From Ilyonectria destructans (Eukaryota; Ascomycota; Sordariomycetes; Hypocreales; Nectriaceae): 64,000 nt of DNA. The notes beneath the pieces were generated by a model that searched no databases, had not been told where the DNA came from, and was given only the letters and a program-made list of their open reading frames with translations. The stretch covers positions 4,340,001 to 4,404,000 of the forward strand of contig JAHEWK010000002.1 of the NCBI GenBank assembly GCA_020740775.1. Reading direction: 5' to 3'. Positions 23,486-34,489 of the stretch are shown in pieces. The position numbers and the translations under genes were made by a program. Every line of letters starts with the position of its first letter. Within the stretch, counting starts at the first letter, position 1.

Positions 23486-25515
23486 TTACCCATGGGTTTC
23501 GGACCTCAATGACACCGGGCCTTGGAAACTTGGCGCCGTCGGCTTCACGCTGCCCAACTCTAAAGAGTCGGTTCGAGGGCGCTTGTCCCTCCGGATGCCC
23601 AGACGCTGATCACCGTCTTGGTATTGGCCCTTGAACCGGTAGTAGGTTGGTTGCCGGGGACGGCACATCACGACGATGAAGTTCCGGACAATGTTTGACT
23701 GAGTAAACGCACGAAACCGCTCCTTCTTGACAAACTTGTGAGAGTTCATGTACTCCCGTGTCGTCTCGCCACGGGCCGTGAGGAAGATGTGATATCCCAT
23801 CAACGCGGCAGGATAGAGGAAAAAGATGAAACCGAGAATGATGAGCGCAAAGGGAACAGGGAAATGCTGCATGGTTTTGGTGAATGAAACGCCCTCGCGA
23901 TTTTTGTAAGTGAGCATCTGGAGGAGACTCGTGCCGATGAGGTAGGCAGCGAGAATCGTGGCAGAGGTAACAAAGGTAAAGAAATATCGGTAGTTGCGTT
24001 TTCCGACACAGTTGTTGAGCCATACACAGTGGTGGTCATGGGTCTCGATGCAGTTGTCACAGAGGCGACAGTGGTGAGCACGCGGCGGCCGCCAGATATT
24101 GCAAGTCCGGCAGTGCTTAACTGGGACTTCCATGGCCGCCGTGTTGGACTCGGCTGATTTGATTAGAGCCCAGTCAGTAGTAGGTGGGCCGGGCCGGAGG
24201 GGATCATCCTCCTCGTCCAAGGGCGGAAACCGGTGAAGATTTCGTGGGAGAATCTATTGAATGTTAGTTGCGGAATGCATTTTGGTTGTAGAGTGATACT
24301 TACTCCTGGGTCTGAAACGGAGGCGTGGATAAATGAGGAGAAGCAGATGTAGGCGAGGTAGGCAAAGACGACTGGAATTGCAGGTGAAATATTCTTCCAC
24401 AGCCATGGAGCCTCGAAGGCGAAGAAGAGAGCGCAGGGAATAACAATGGCGAAGCCGGTGGCAACGTTGATAGGTCGTTGCCTCGTGTTCTGCCATCGGC
24501 CACCCAGGCAGAATATGGTGTTTCCGTCAAAGTACTGGTGGACGCGGCCGAGACTGGGTTGTTGAGTCTGCGGCTGGGGAGCCCTCTGCGGTCGTTCTCC
24601 CTGCGAATTCATTGGTCGAAGCTGCGGTGACGATGCTGACGATGGGAGCTTTTCGGCACCCTCGGTACTTCGGTTTGGGAGGCTTTGTCCAGGGTCGCCT
24701 TTGGTCGGGATGAGGAAGCTAGATCGGAATGAACGGGGGGATTTCATAGGGCTAGGTAGATTGCCCATATCTCTGTAACTCTTGTCGACGTTGATCCGGT
24801 GCTGCATGGTTTGTTTGTGATCTAGTTTGCCTTGCAAGGGACGGACGCTATCCGTCAAACTTCCCGCGGGATAGTGACCGTGGCTCGGGCTCGTGTTTGC
24901 TGTGATCCGGTCCAAGGTTTCTTGCTCGGTCATTTCGGTGCCTCTAGATGGCGGAGGTCGCATGTTCTCTTCGTCTGTCAGAGTACGCTGGACCTGGGCA
25001 ATCGGGTTCGAGTTGATGCTATGGCGTGCCACACTACCACCCAGATCGGTCGCATTGTCGTCGAAAGTCGTGGTTTGTTGGCTCATGGTGGGCGGACGCG
25101 GTGGGCCACCTCGCTGGGCCTGCAGCTTCTGGGAGCTCATAGGGCGGAAGAAGGCGTGCGATGTCAGCGAAGGGACATGGCTGCGGTTGGAAAGACTCGG
25201 GGTCTGGCTGGTAGATCCAGCGGCAGTGCTGGCAGTGCTTCGACGCTTGGCTGCGACACCAGCGACGTAGTTGTTTCGCGGCGATTGACCTTGCCATGCG
25301 CCCCTGGAAGAGGCTCCAGTGCGAGCAGTACCAGGTCGGGATCCCACGTCTACGCTCTTTGGCAGACTCATTCTGTGCTGGTTCGTGTCCATCTCGTCTC
25401 CATCTTCACTGGCAATGTCCGTCATCCGAGAGGAAATTATGCTGGGAGGGCCGGGAACTTCGGAACGGGGGATTTGGGGCGTCGGAAAGCCATCGTCTTC
25501 CTTGTTTGTAGCCAT
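23486..25515 (-). CDS. DHHC palmitoyltransferase, Erf2-like
   Basis: There are two exons, 25515-24304 and 24253-23486, with a 50-bp GT-AG intron. The join reads SVSDPGILPRNLHRFPP, the typical Erf2 segment between membrane helix 2 and the DHHC domain. The product is 659 aa. Residues 1-330 are a hydrophilic, Ser/Pro-rich and probably disordered extension, longer than in yeast Erf2. Two membrane segments follow, then the cysteine-rich domain (CRTCNIWRPPRAHHCRLCD) with the catalytic DHHC at about 475-478, two more membrane helices and a short basic tail. DHHC enzymes transfer palmitate from an auto-acylated cysteine to protein cysteines; Erf2 with Erf4 modifies Ras at the ER. The adaptor is not in this window. 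Assignment to Erf2 rather than another DHHC rests on the DPG-ILPRN and TTxE-like (GETTREY) features. Confidence 0.9.
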
Positions 25516-26806
25516 GGCGATGGTTGGTGGTCGTGGTGGTCTTCACAGGCGGTTCACCCGGAGATGCGATGGCTTGTCGCGGCCGGAAGCGTGGGAAGCA
25601 AGTACGCGTTCGATGGATTATCAAAATCGCATGGGATTATCGCTCTTGGGTCGGTTTTCGTGGGTAATGAGCTCGTCAGAGAGGTTGGCGCGTCGTTGAA
25701 CCTTGAGGTCGGCAGGATCGGCAGTTGGCTCGTGTTGCGCTGCAGTCTGGATGACAAAGTCTAAGGGGCGGACGGACGGGAACGTGGAAGTGGACGTGGG
25801 CGAAGTAAGGGCTTAGAAATCGGAGGCGGGGACAGGAGGGAGGGAAGGAGAAAAATGAGAGGAAGGAGTGTGTCAGAGTCAGAGTGGGCTCGTTTGAGCG
25901 ATACGGATACAAAGAAAGGAATGAGGGGGAAGAAGGGAAACCGAGACGGGGAGAACACACGACGACTCGAGAGGTGAACAAGAGACGATGTGATGCTCGT
26001 TCCTTTTTTTGCGAACCTTAGGCTGGGCTACTGCATCAGGGATAACGTGCACACCCGCGTCCCCTCTCCTCTTTGGTGCGAGAGGCCTGGGGTGACTCGT
26101 CCCGTCCGCCCAAGAGGGCCCATGTCAGGGGCCAGACCTCGTCGAAAAACCAACCTAATCTGCTTTGACTGCACAAAAGGTGTCCTAGCGCTAACAGGCC
26201 AATGGAATGCGCTTCTCTCCTGGTGCACTCCTCCCGGACAGTGCACACTGCTACAGTGCAATGTGCCGGTTGTACCAGGCATCGTGGGGGGTCTCCAGGC
26301 ATCTGCTCTATGTATGTACTCCAGATCGACGGCTATGTCGGGAAACGTCACGCTCCCGCGGCCACGGAATCGTTTGCAGCACGGCGTCCTGTGCCTGGCG
26401 AATGGCGGTGCACACAGGTAGACGTCATTGCATAGGAGGCTGGTCATTCCTCGAGATGGCATTGACAAGTCTCCGCTCTGCATGACGGGACGGACCAAGG
26501 ACGGCGGCCCAAGCACAAGCACCAGCACGATCCAGGCCACCGGAATTTGTCAAGCCTGAACTCTCAGGCGCCGATGATTAATAGATCACCTGGTCCATGC
26601 CACCAAGACGTCACCGTCATCCGACTTTCGAAAACGTGATATTCCACGTGATTAAGCTCCCATCGGATTGGCCAATCGCGTGCTCTGTAAACTGGGCCGC
26701 TGATGCTCCGGCGAAATCATACGAGAACTTCCAGCTTCAACCTCACCACCACGAAACTCTCCCGCACTCTCGCATTCCCACCCGCAGAACCGCAAATCCC
26801 GTCACA
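25516..26806. other. Divergent promoter region
   Basis: This lies between the start of the Erf2-like gene (minus) and the small mitochondrial protein gene (plus). The first 450 bp next to Erf2 are a purine-rich leader on the plus strand (pyrimidine-rich in the transcript). The several overlapping frames at 25990-26540 run on both strands without domains and are rejected as genes. Confidence 0.55.
26645..26677. promoter_or_regulatory. CACGTG E-box plus palindromic CCAAT site
   Basis: CACGTG at 26645-26650 is followed by the 12-bp perfect palindrome GATTGGCCAATC at 26666-26677, which presents a CCAAT box on each strand. It lies 130-162 bp upstream of the mitochondrial gene's ATG, a typical promoter distance. 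HAP-complex and bHLH control is inferred from motif cores only. Confidence 0.5.
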
Positions 26807-27380
26807 ATGGCCTCCCAAGTCACCCGCCGCTTTCTCTCCACCACCGCCCGCCGCCTTCAGGATGCCCAGAAGGCCGAGCTCAAGAAGGAGACCAAGCGCA
26901 ACCCCGAGACTGTGGTGCGTCATAATTCCTCGGCCCGCCCGAGAACGCCCGCGGCGTGGCCTGCTTCAATCGAACGATGGAGTACCAGCTTGGAGAGCAA
27001 TGGCTAACGTGTATGGCTCAATTGCAGATCCTCGGCGGTGTCATGCTTGCTGCCCTCGGCGGCGCTGGCTACTACTTCGGTATGACGACCCATTGACGAT
27101 AACCTCAAAAAACCACCACGCAAATTGCTGACCATGCTGCGAACCACCAGGCCAATCGCCCACCGGCGCCACCTCCGAGACCCACGTCAACATCGCCAAG
27201 GACGGTCACCCCTGGGAGTCCGAGACTCTGGGCAAGTACAAGTACCACCCCGGTGGTGACACCAGCCAGGAGCCCAAGGATGCTCCCAGCGCCCTCAACG
27301 TCGTCGTTGTCCCCAACGTTACCCTCCCCGCCGAGCTCCACGAGAAGTACAACAAGTGGGGCAAGGAGGGCTACCCTTAA
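26807..27380 (+). CDS. Small mitochondrial single-pass protein, conserved-type hypothetical
   Basis: There are three exons, 26807-26914, 27028-27079 and 27151-27380, encoding 129 aa. The N-terminus (MASQVTRRFLSTTARRL) is a textbook mitochondrial presequence. It is followed by a charged Lys/Glu helix, then one hydrophobic segment from ILGGVMLAALGGAGYYFG (about residues 37-54), and a hydrophilic domain with KYKYHPGGD and a Pro/Tyr-rich end (KWGKEGYP). The topology suggests an inner-membrane protein with a small soluble C-terminal domain. I do not recognise a named family; a supernumerary respiratory subunit or assembly factor is possible but not shown. Intron 1 (113 bp) and intron 2 (71 bp) have GT-AG ends and the frames join cleanly. 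Use of GTGCGT as the first donor keeps Val at the junction; a donor three bases earlier would remove it. Confidence 0.8.
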
Positions 27381-27894
27381 ATCGCGAGACTGGACGGATA
27401 GCGAGACTGTATGCGCAAGCATGCAGTTGTGAAAGGCGAATTGAGAGGAGAGGAGCTGGAGAGACTAGGTCCTCGTTCCCGCTGTGTAGATGATGGACGT
27501 ACTGGGCTCGAGCATTGGATTACATATGTTTGACCTGACCCACGGCGCACCACAAGATTTTCTAGCTTTGTGTCTATATTCCCGAGTTCATTGTTGCCAA
27601 TTGCTGTGTTGATTGCATGTATCCTCGGTTGGTAGTCCCAAAGCTCGGACTACCGGGCGATGTCCATGTCGCCGCTATGAATGCCTACCCGCTAACTCAA
27701 AGAACAATGGCTTAAGAAGAGATGTATCAATATCACACTTGACAAGTTCAAACGTTCATGTCCTCGATCATTTTTATATTTCGTATTTCTGTTGCCTGGT
27801 ATCGTAATGGCCCAACACCTTGCTTGACTCATGTATTTTTAAGCATTCAAACCTTCACACTCTTCCCTTGCGGTCCTTCTCTTGTTCAACGCCA
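27381..27894. other. Convergent intergenic, 3' UTRs
   Basis: This lies between the mitochondrial protein stop (plus) and the phosphoserine phosphatase stop (minus). Nothing else is seen. Confidence 0.6.
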
Positions 27895-29307
27895 CTATGC
27901 AGCCAACGCCTCAATCTCTTCACCCGTGAAACCAAACAAATGCAGCAGGTCCAGCAAGTTCTGTCCGTTCAAACGTGCGTCCGCCTCCATCTGCACCCGC
28001 GGCTTCGCGTTCCACGCAACTCCCAGTCCGGCCTTGTCCAGCATCAGGAGATCGTTGGCACCGTCGCCGACGGCTACGACCTGCGATAAGTCAATGCCCT
28101 CTTTCTTGGCAATCTCCAAGAGTAAGTCACGCTTGCGCTCCTTGCCCACAATGAGGCCCTCGACCTCGCCCGTGAGCTTGTCGTTTTCGACGACGACTTG
28201 GTTTGCGTACGCGTAATCAATACCCAGCTCGCCGGCAAGCCAACCAGTCAGGGGCTGGAAGCCGCCAGAGAGGACAGCCGTCTTGACGCCCAGGCGCTTC
28301 AAAGCCTTGATCAGCTGGGGGACACCCTTGGTCACATCAAGAACGGACTGGAGATCCTTGAACATGGTGGCAGGGAGTCCCTTCAGGAGAGCAACACGCT
28401 CACGGAAGGACGCTTCGAATTCCAACTCGCCCATCATGGCGCGATGGGTGATATCCGCTACAAGCCGATGCAGATTCGGGGGGTCTTTGAGAGTCTCGGC
28501 AAGAAGGTCGATGACTTCTTGGGTGATGAGGGTGCTGTCCATATCGAACACGACCAAGCGAGGGTGTCGCCTCCAAACGGCATCCCTCTGCAGAACGACA
28601 TCGACATTCCACTCCTGCTCGAAGCGGTAAATCATCTCGTGTTTCCGCAAATCATTTAAGCTGAGGTACTGAGGAGATGGGACCGGGGAGAGGGTCAGCT
28701 CGACGACGCGCGGGTGCTCGTGGTTGTCTAAGCATCGATGTGACGAGTACGGCTCGGCAGCATCTCGCTCCTGGGGAAATGTGGACATGAGATGGAGGAA
28801 GGAGGCGATGCACAGCGATGAGATGTAGGAGCCGTAAATGTGGTCTAGCTGCTCGGACTCCTGGGTTGGCGGCTCGAGCGGGAACTCCTTGGGGTCGGTG
28901 GTGGGCGCGAGGTTGGCGGGCAGCGCCTCGCTGCTGTCAGTGAAGCTGGACTTGACGGGCGAGTTGCTTCCGCCCTTGCCCTTGTAGAACAGCGTGGCGA
29001 TGAGGCGATCCGACTTGTCGCCGGCGCGAGGCGCGCAGTTGGGGTGGGAGTAGGCATGGCTCAGCCCGCTGTCGACGACGGTGGGGGGGTTCTCCTCGGA
29101 CGGGATGCCATTGAACGGCAGGATGGGCCGGGGCGAGGAGATGTTGGCATTGCCCAGATCCTCCACCACTGTGTCGATGCCCTGGAACTGGTCCGGTTGC
29201 CTGGGAGGCCGATACTGCTGGTGGTCGCTCAGGTAGGAGCTGCTCCTCATGGAGCTCGTCAGTTGCGGGCGAGCAGCATTTGTTTTGGCGGGGTTGGCTT
29301 CGTCCAT
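27895..29307 (-). CDS. SER2: Phosphoserine phosphatase
   Basis: This is a single-exon gene of 470 aa. The C-terminal half is a HAD-superfamily phosphoserine phosphatase. Motif I is VVFDMDSTLI with nucleophile D255 and D257; motif II lies around VLSGGFQP; the conserved Lys is near GKERKRDLL; motif III is VAVGDGANDLLML. It catalyses the last step of serine synthesis, O-phosphoserine to serine plus phosphate, in the cytosol. Fungal enzymes of this type carry an N-terminal extension; here residues 1-160 are Ser/Pro-rich and partly low complexity, with a small conserved block (VVELTLSPVPSPQYLSL) just before the catalytic domain. The start at 29307 is the first in-frame ATG. It is convergent with the preceding gene and divergent from PAPS reductase 2.5 kb away. 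Confidence 0.93.
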   Translation of the reverse strand: MDEANPAKTNAARPQLTSSMRSSSYLSDHQQYRPPRQPDQFQGIDTVVEDLGNANISSPRPILPFNGIPSEENPPTVVDSGLSHAYSHPNCAPRAGDKSDRLIATLFYKGKGGSNSPVKSSFTDSSEALPANLAPTTDPKEFPLEPPTQESEQLDHIYGSYISSLCIASFLHLMSTFPQERDAAEPYSSHRCLDNHEHPRVVELTLSPVPSPQYLSLNDLRKHEMIYRFEQEWNVDVVLQRDAVWRRHPRLVVFDMDSTLITQEVIDLLAETLKDPPNLHRLVADITHRAMMGELEFEASFRERVALLKGLPATMFKDLQSVLDVTKGVPQLIKALKRLGVKTAVLSGGFQPLTGWLAGELGIDYAYANQVVVENDKLTGEVEGLIVGKERKRDLLLEIAKKEGIDLSQVVAVGDGANDLLMLDKAGLGVAWNAKPRVQMEADARLNGQNLLDLLHLFGFTGEEIEALAA

Positions 29308-31779
29308 TGTGCGAGGCGAGAGCGGGGGCTCGGGATTCTGTTGTCTCTTTGCGGGAGCTTTGGAGGATTGGTCGGGTCGCCCAGGGAAAAGAGCTATAGC
29401 GAGCTCTGTGTATGCAGGCAGCGCGATGGGACGGTAGCGGATAGATCCGCGAAACTACGGTTGACGAAGCCACAGAGACCTTAGAGCCGTGGTGTCGATC
29501 TCAAAATATCGGGTTGAGGAGTGATTGTGTTCCGGACGTTTCCCTCCATCAGCCCCGCTAAACCCGTTGACGATGTCGGTGGCTCGTGCGGCGCTGTCTG
29601 TTTGGTGCAACATGATTGGCCAAATCCATCCGGTTTTTGAGAGGGATGAATGTTCGCATGAGGTCATGTTACGCACACTCGCAGTCTGCAGGCTCCATGA
29701 GGTTATTCGCGATGATGATGTGCACGGCCATGCTCAGTGGTGAATGTAGAGTTCAGACCTCATTTCGGTGTAGGCACAGGCTTACAGAATTAACCAGTTG
29801 GATGCAATATCCAGTATGCCTGGCCTGTCCGCTCATGCAGTGTCGATAAGGAATGGCCTACGAGGGACGAGGGTTTGTAATCATGTCGATGACACGAACC
29901 TGGACATGTCAGAAGATGAATATCTAGCATTATTCAGTGAAGTCTTGTTTGAAATGTGTTTCATGACATCAGGACGTCATCGAGGCCGCTTGGAAAGCAG
30001 GCGGATGTCGCTGTTGACAAATCCGGCAGTGCTAAGGTCAGCACGGAGTTAAGGCAGTCGCTCGGGCAGATGCAGATGCTTCAAGATTCTTCAAGATCCA
30101 GATTCCGTCCAGGGTTACTCGGACTGCCGGGCACCGAGGGCCGGGACATCCGAAGAGCGAGGGATGAGGCGAGAAAGAAGCGACAAAGGGAAGTAATAAA
30201 AGTGGAAGCGAGCATCGGAGGAACGTTTATCCATCCCCTCATTTTCGCTTCGCCCACAAAATACGGTCCGACAGGCGGTGGACTCGGTGGGATAGTGGTG
30301 GACTCCAATGCACCCTCGTGCCTTGCATCGGCACCTCGGCAGACGCCCTATCTCGGTCGGGCTGTCGGCGGCCCACGCGCGAGATGCCGTAATGACTTTA
30401 CTAGCTGGTTGCCGCCCGATGGACGGTGTATCCGAGCGAGCGACTTCATGGGCCTCGACTTGCGACGTATCATGTCCCGTTGCCAGTTACCGGACGGTCG
30501 AGGCCCGGACGCAGATGCGTGCCATCGGAGCCGTGGGGACAGAATGACAGAATGGCGACAGCGCAGACAGCCAGAACTGCGGCACTACGGAACATCGATC
30601 CAAGGCCAAGACCAGGCGTACAGGCCCCCAACGAAGCCCAGCCGGTGGCGACACTGCGCTATTCTCTGACGACACCACCTAAAGGCAGCCAGACAGGCCG
30701 CCTGGACGCCGAGCAAGACGCAACGCAGGGCTGCGATGGCATGCTCGTGGGGAAGTCGTCCTCGTGCCCTTTTGCCTTTCATAAAGAGAGGAGACTTTGG
30801 GGGTCCACGAACCCACCATGCCCACGCCTTCATGCGCCTTTCACAGCATCTGGCAATCTAACACGGCTCTTGCAAGCGAGACCACTGCCAATCCCTCCTC
30901 CATGAGATCATCTCATTTCCAATTGCCGCCCGATGCCATGCCCCATTTCTAATCCAGGCCTGAGACATCCCAGGTTGGCTCTCATCCACTCCCCTCCCAC
31001 GAAAACCCTTCCGACGCCGCCGTGAAAAAAAAAACCGAGCCCACCGCCCAGTCCCCGCCAAATAAACAAAGGTAACGGGGGTGCCCGGTTGAAGAAAAGT
31101 AGAAAATGTACTCGCTACCTCCGGCTCGGCGGCTTCGTAGTGGTACGGTTGCTGCCGACAGCGCGGCGAGCCAGGTCCCGGCGACCAGCCGCCCAGTTGA
31201 GGCCCGGTGCGCAGGCCAATCAGCCGCAGCACCCACCATCGCGAAAGGGATAGCGCCGATGATGTGATCGCACCCAGACACAACCCGAGACTGACAATTC
31301 TCATGGCGGCGATGGCGCAATTGCTTCTCCCCTCTTCCTCTTGCCCAGCGCATCATAGGCACCGGGGGACCGTCGTAGCTTTCGGGTCCGGTTGGCTCAA
31401 TGCATGTGTATTGCCAATTACTAAGGCTGCCTGGAACGGGGGGGTGCGGGCGGTCGCCCGGGCTTAACATGTAAGCACCCCCTTCACCAGCACAACGGGG
31501 CTCTCTTAAAGATTTCGACTGCCCTCGCTTGCTCTTGTGCCTGTTGTTGTCATCACATCATCGCCCATTCCCCTCTCTCTGTCGTGCTTCGTCCTGTATT
31601 CTGTATCAAGTCAGCAAACCGCTTGCGTCATCGAAAGCACCCCAGAACCATCTCTCACCTCGACCCCGGCTCTTATAACTTACCCCCCTCTCCTGGGACA
31701 CTCTCCTCGCTCGTCTCAGCCCTCGAAAAGCCTCACCCAACAAATCCTCTCCAGTGGCCACCCTTCAACAGTCGCCAAA
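29308..31779. other. Divergent promoter region, no gene recognised
   Basis: This is about 2.5 kb between the phosphoserine phosphatase (minus) and PAPS reductase (plus) genes. A palindromic TTGGCCAA core lies at about 29617-29624. Open frames at 29956-30905 and 30858-31470 overlap on both strands with no domain. The last 280 bp are CT-rich and fit the PAPS reductase leader. Confidence 0.5.
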
Positions 31780-32742
31780 ATGCCAGCCACCATCACTCAG
31801 TCATCCTCCCAGTCATCCTTCGCGGACATCAAGATGGAGTGCGAGTCAGGATATGCCTCTGGCCAAGCATCAGAGTACGCTTCACCCTCATCATCGACCA
31901 TCCTCCCTCAAGTCTCCCTCACCAAGGCCCACATCAACCATCTCAACGACATGTTGGAACCTATGCACCCCATGGACATCCTCCGGTTTTGCAAGGTCAT
32001 GTTCCCCAACCTGTACCAGTCGACCGCCTTCGGCCTAACCGGCCTCGCCACCATGGACATGCTGTCCAAGATCCAGTCTGAACAGCCCAACTCCCCGACC
32101 GTCGACCTCATCTTCCTGGATACCTTGTATCACTTCGATGAGACCCATCAGCTCATCGATCGAGTCAAGGAGCGATACCCCAACGTGCCTGTGCACATCT
32201 TCAAGCCCGATGGCATCGACAGTGTTGAGCAGTTTGAGGAGACCTATGGCAAGGAGATGTACACACACTCATCCGAGATGTACGACTGGATCGTTAAGGT
32301 CGAGCCCCTCCAGCGGGCTTACCAAGAGCTCAAGATCGCTGCCGTGCTCAACGGACGTCGTCGATCTCAGGGCGCTGCCCGTGGATCTATTCCCATCATT
32401 GAGCTCGATGATGAGCGGGGTGTTTTCAAGATCAACCCCTTGGCCGCTTGGTCATTCACCCAGGTCAACAACTATATTAAGGAGAACGACGTGCCTTACA
32501 ATGCCCTCCTTGACCAGGGTTATAAGTCCGTCGGCGACTGGCACTCGACCGTCCCCGTTGGCGATGGCGAGGATGAGCGTGCCGGCCGATGGAAGGGCCA
32601 GGCCAAGACGGAGTGCGGCATCCACAACAAGAAGTCGCGGTACTCCGAGTTCCTCGCCGAGATGGAGCGCAAGCAGCAGGAGGAGCAACTGGCTACCGCC
32701 CTTGAGAAGGTGGTCCAGGCTCAGGCCCAGACCGTCTTGTAA
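31780..32742 (+). CDS. MET16: Phosphoadenylyl-sulfate (PAPS) reductase
   Basis: This is a single exon of 320 aa. The start is the ATG in CAAAATGCC context at 31780; the same frame is open further upstream, but that part lies in CT-rich leader and lacks protein character. The PAPS-binding fold is seen in the block from FGLTGLATMDML, with IFLDTLYHFDETH after it, and the conserved substrate-binding RRRSQGAARG near residue 190. The C-terminal redox motif ECGIH has the catalytic Cys at about 279. The enzyme reduces PAPS to sulfite with thioredoxin in the cytosolic sulfate assimilation pathway. The absence of the extra Cys pairs of plant-type APS reductases supports PAPS use. The last 30 residues are a Gln/Glu-rich helix. 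Confidence 0.94.
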   Translation: MPATITQSSSQSSFADIKMECESGYASGQASEYASPSSSTILPQVSLTKAHINHLNDMLEPMHPMDILRFCKVMFPNLYQSTAFGLTGLATMDMLSKIQSEQPNSPTVDLIFLDTLYHFDETHQLIDRVKERYPNVPVHIFKPDGIDSVEQFEETYGKEMYTHSSEMYDWIVKVEPLQRAYQELKIAAVLNGRRRSQGAARGSIPIIELDDERGVFKINPLAAWSFTQVNNYIKENDVPYNALLDQGYKSVGDWHSTVPVGDGEDERAGRWKGQAKTECGIHNKKSRYSEFLAEMERKQQEEQLATALEKVVQAQAQTVL

Positions 32743-33296
32743 TGTACACTTGTACGGCAGAGCAGATGTCTTGATGATTTGATGAATGCGGCATTGTATC
32801 AGGCGTTTTGGGAAAAAACTGGTCGAGTTGACAGTTCGGATCGGGCCAAATAGGGGCCCTAGTAGCATCGGGATTTCATCGTTTGGCGTTGGGTAAATCG
32901 CAGCTGGCCAGGGTTGCAGTCGGGTTAGCAAAGCGAGAAAGCAGCTGCATCATAGTATAGACAATACACAAGAAGAATGAACAATAAACAACTCCCTTGG
33001 GCGCCTGACCCTGTGATCTGGTCTGGCTGGCAATGGTCGGAGGAGGTTGAATTTCGATTACCGGGGAATCACGAGGTTGGAGCCGCAAGTGCGCGGCTGG
33101 AGTACGTAGTGCTACCCCGCGCTGATAAGGCCCCGTTGGCTGTCTAACACGACTCCGAGAAATTCTCCACTGGCTCACGATACTGGGCTAACTGAAGCCC
33201 TTGGCCCGCCCCTCTTCCTCTTGCCCCTCCAACGACCACCGTCGCGCACCAAAATCTCAGCCTCGTGACCGCACTAACAATCCCGGATCCCTCACG
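32743..33296. other. Intergenic between tandem plus-strand genes
   Basis: This holds the PAPS reductase 3' UTR and the TYW3 promoter. No gene is seen. Confidence 0.6.
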
Positions 33297-34325
33297 ATGC
33301 AGGGCCTCGCAGCCGCCGCGCCCGCATTCGTCGACAAGAAGAGGCGGATTCTCGACCAGCTCGCAGTCCCGAGCGCAGATTACGCTGATGCGTCGCCCAA
33401 GGGCTCTGTAGACGTGGGCATCCGCGACCTCATTGACGAGATAAACCAGGCTGCCGGGTTTGTCACGACCAGCAGCTGCGCGGGACGGGTCAGCGTCTTT
33501 CTCGAGGGCCGGCGCGTAGCTGATGCGGATGCCGAGGATGACCAAATAGCCGGCGTGGGTGGAAAGGGTGCGGGAGGAACGTGGCTGTTCGTCTCTCATG
33601 ACCCGGTGCCGGACGCTGATGGTGATGCGGACTGGGCGGGTGTTTTGGGACTGGCAGAGTCGGAAGATGCTCACGATGTGGTGGAGGTGGTCAAGGAGAG
33701 GAGACTTATTCATTTCAAGTTTGAGGCCATGGTAAGCAAGCCAATGTCTCGGCTCAGCTGGAGACTCATGAAGTTTCTCGTGATGTGAGACTCGACATGA
33801 TGCTGAAATTTCACGTAGATTCTGCATGTCCTTACTGCATCCCCAGAGCACGCCCAACTGCTTCTCCGCTGCGGCCTCCAAGCTGGCTTCCGCGAGTCTG
33901 GCGCCATCAACCTGCTCCCCAACGGCAAAGACGCCGCCACACCCATGGTGGCCATCCGTTCTATGGGGCTTGCCTTTGAGTCCCTCGTAGGGCAACAGGT
34001 CGACGGACGCTGCCAGCGCCTCGTCCCGCCCGAGTACCTCCCCATGCTCATCAGGATTGCCAACGAGCGCTTCGCCGAGAACACGAAACGCATCGAGCGG
34101 TTCCAGGTTGCGTTCCGTGATGCCGTGACCAGCGCCTCTGCCCCGAGGCGGAACCCGGAGGGCAACGAGTGGGAAGATGCAGCGGCGAGGCGAGAGAGAA
34201 AACGCGCCGACGGATTGAGAAAGAAGGCTGAACTACAGGCTGGAAAAGAGACGGACACGGGATCGCAAAGTGAAGCTAGGGGGTCAGATGCTGAATTGCA
34301 ACCAGGGCCGCCCCTGGGTCTATGA
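33297..34325 (+). CDS. TYW3: tRNA wybutosine-synthesizing protein 3 (Tyw3) homologue
   Basis: There are two exons, 33297-33731 and 33819-34325, with an 87-bp GT-AG intron; the join gives KFEAMILHVLTASPEHAQ. The product is 313 aa. Tyw3 hallmarks are the early KKRRILDQL, the TTSSCAGRVSVFLEGRR block (conserved Ser-Ser-Cys-x-Gly-Arg at about 59-64), TWLFVSHDP, and in exon 2 CGLQAGFRESGAINL and the segment around AIRSMGLAFE. Tyw3 is an SAM-dependent methyltransferase acting late in wybutosine formation at position 37 of tRNA-Phe. The C-terminal 70 residues are charged and low complexity. Its stop lies 164 bp from the stop of the convergent MIC19 gene, so the 3' UTRs probably overlap. Confidence 0.92.
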
Positions 34326-34489
34326 GTCCCTTCGTACATGTTTTCTGTATGCAGCTTTTACCGCCGCCGATGCCGTAATGTACACGCAATGCCGGTCTCA
34401 TCCCGTTACCGAAACCATCGTCGTCTCTATAAGATCCAAATCGCTCGAACCGAGTGGGCAACTTCCCCCCCTCGTGGACCTCCTCATAT

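Noticed and set aside
24832..25764. Open frame of 310 codons on the plus strand
   Set aside because: Antisense to the low-complexity N-terminus of the Erf2-like protein.
31537..31779. In-frame N-terminal extension of PAPS reductase
   Set aside because: The CT-rich leader is open by composition; ATG 31780 gives the family-typical length and better context.
33144..33995. Open frame of 283 codons on the minus strand
   Set aside because: Antisense to TYW3 exon 1, intron and exon 2; no recognisable family.
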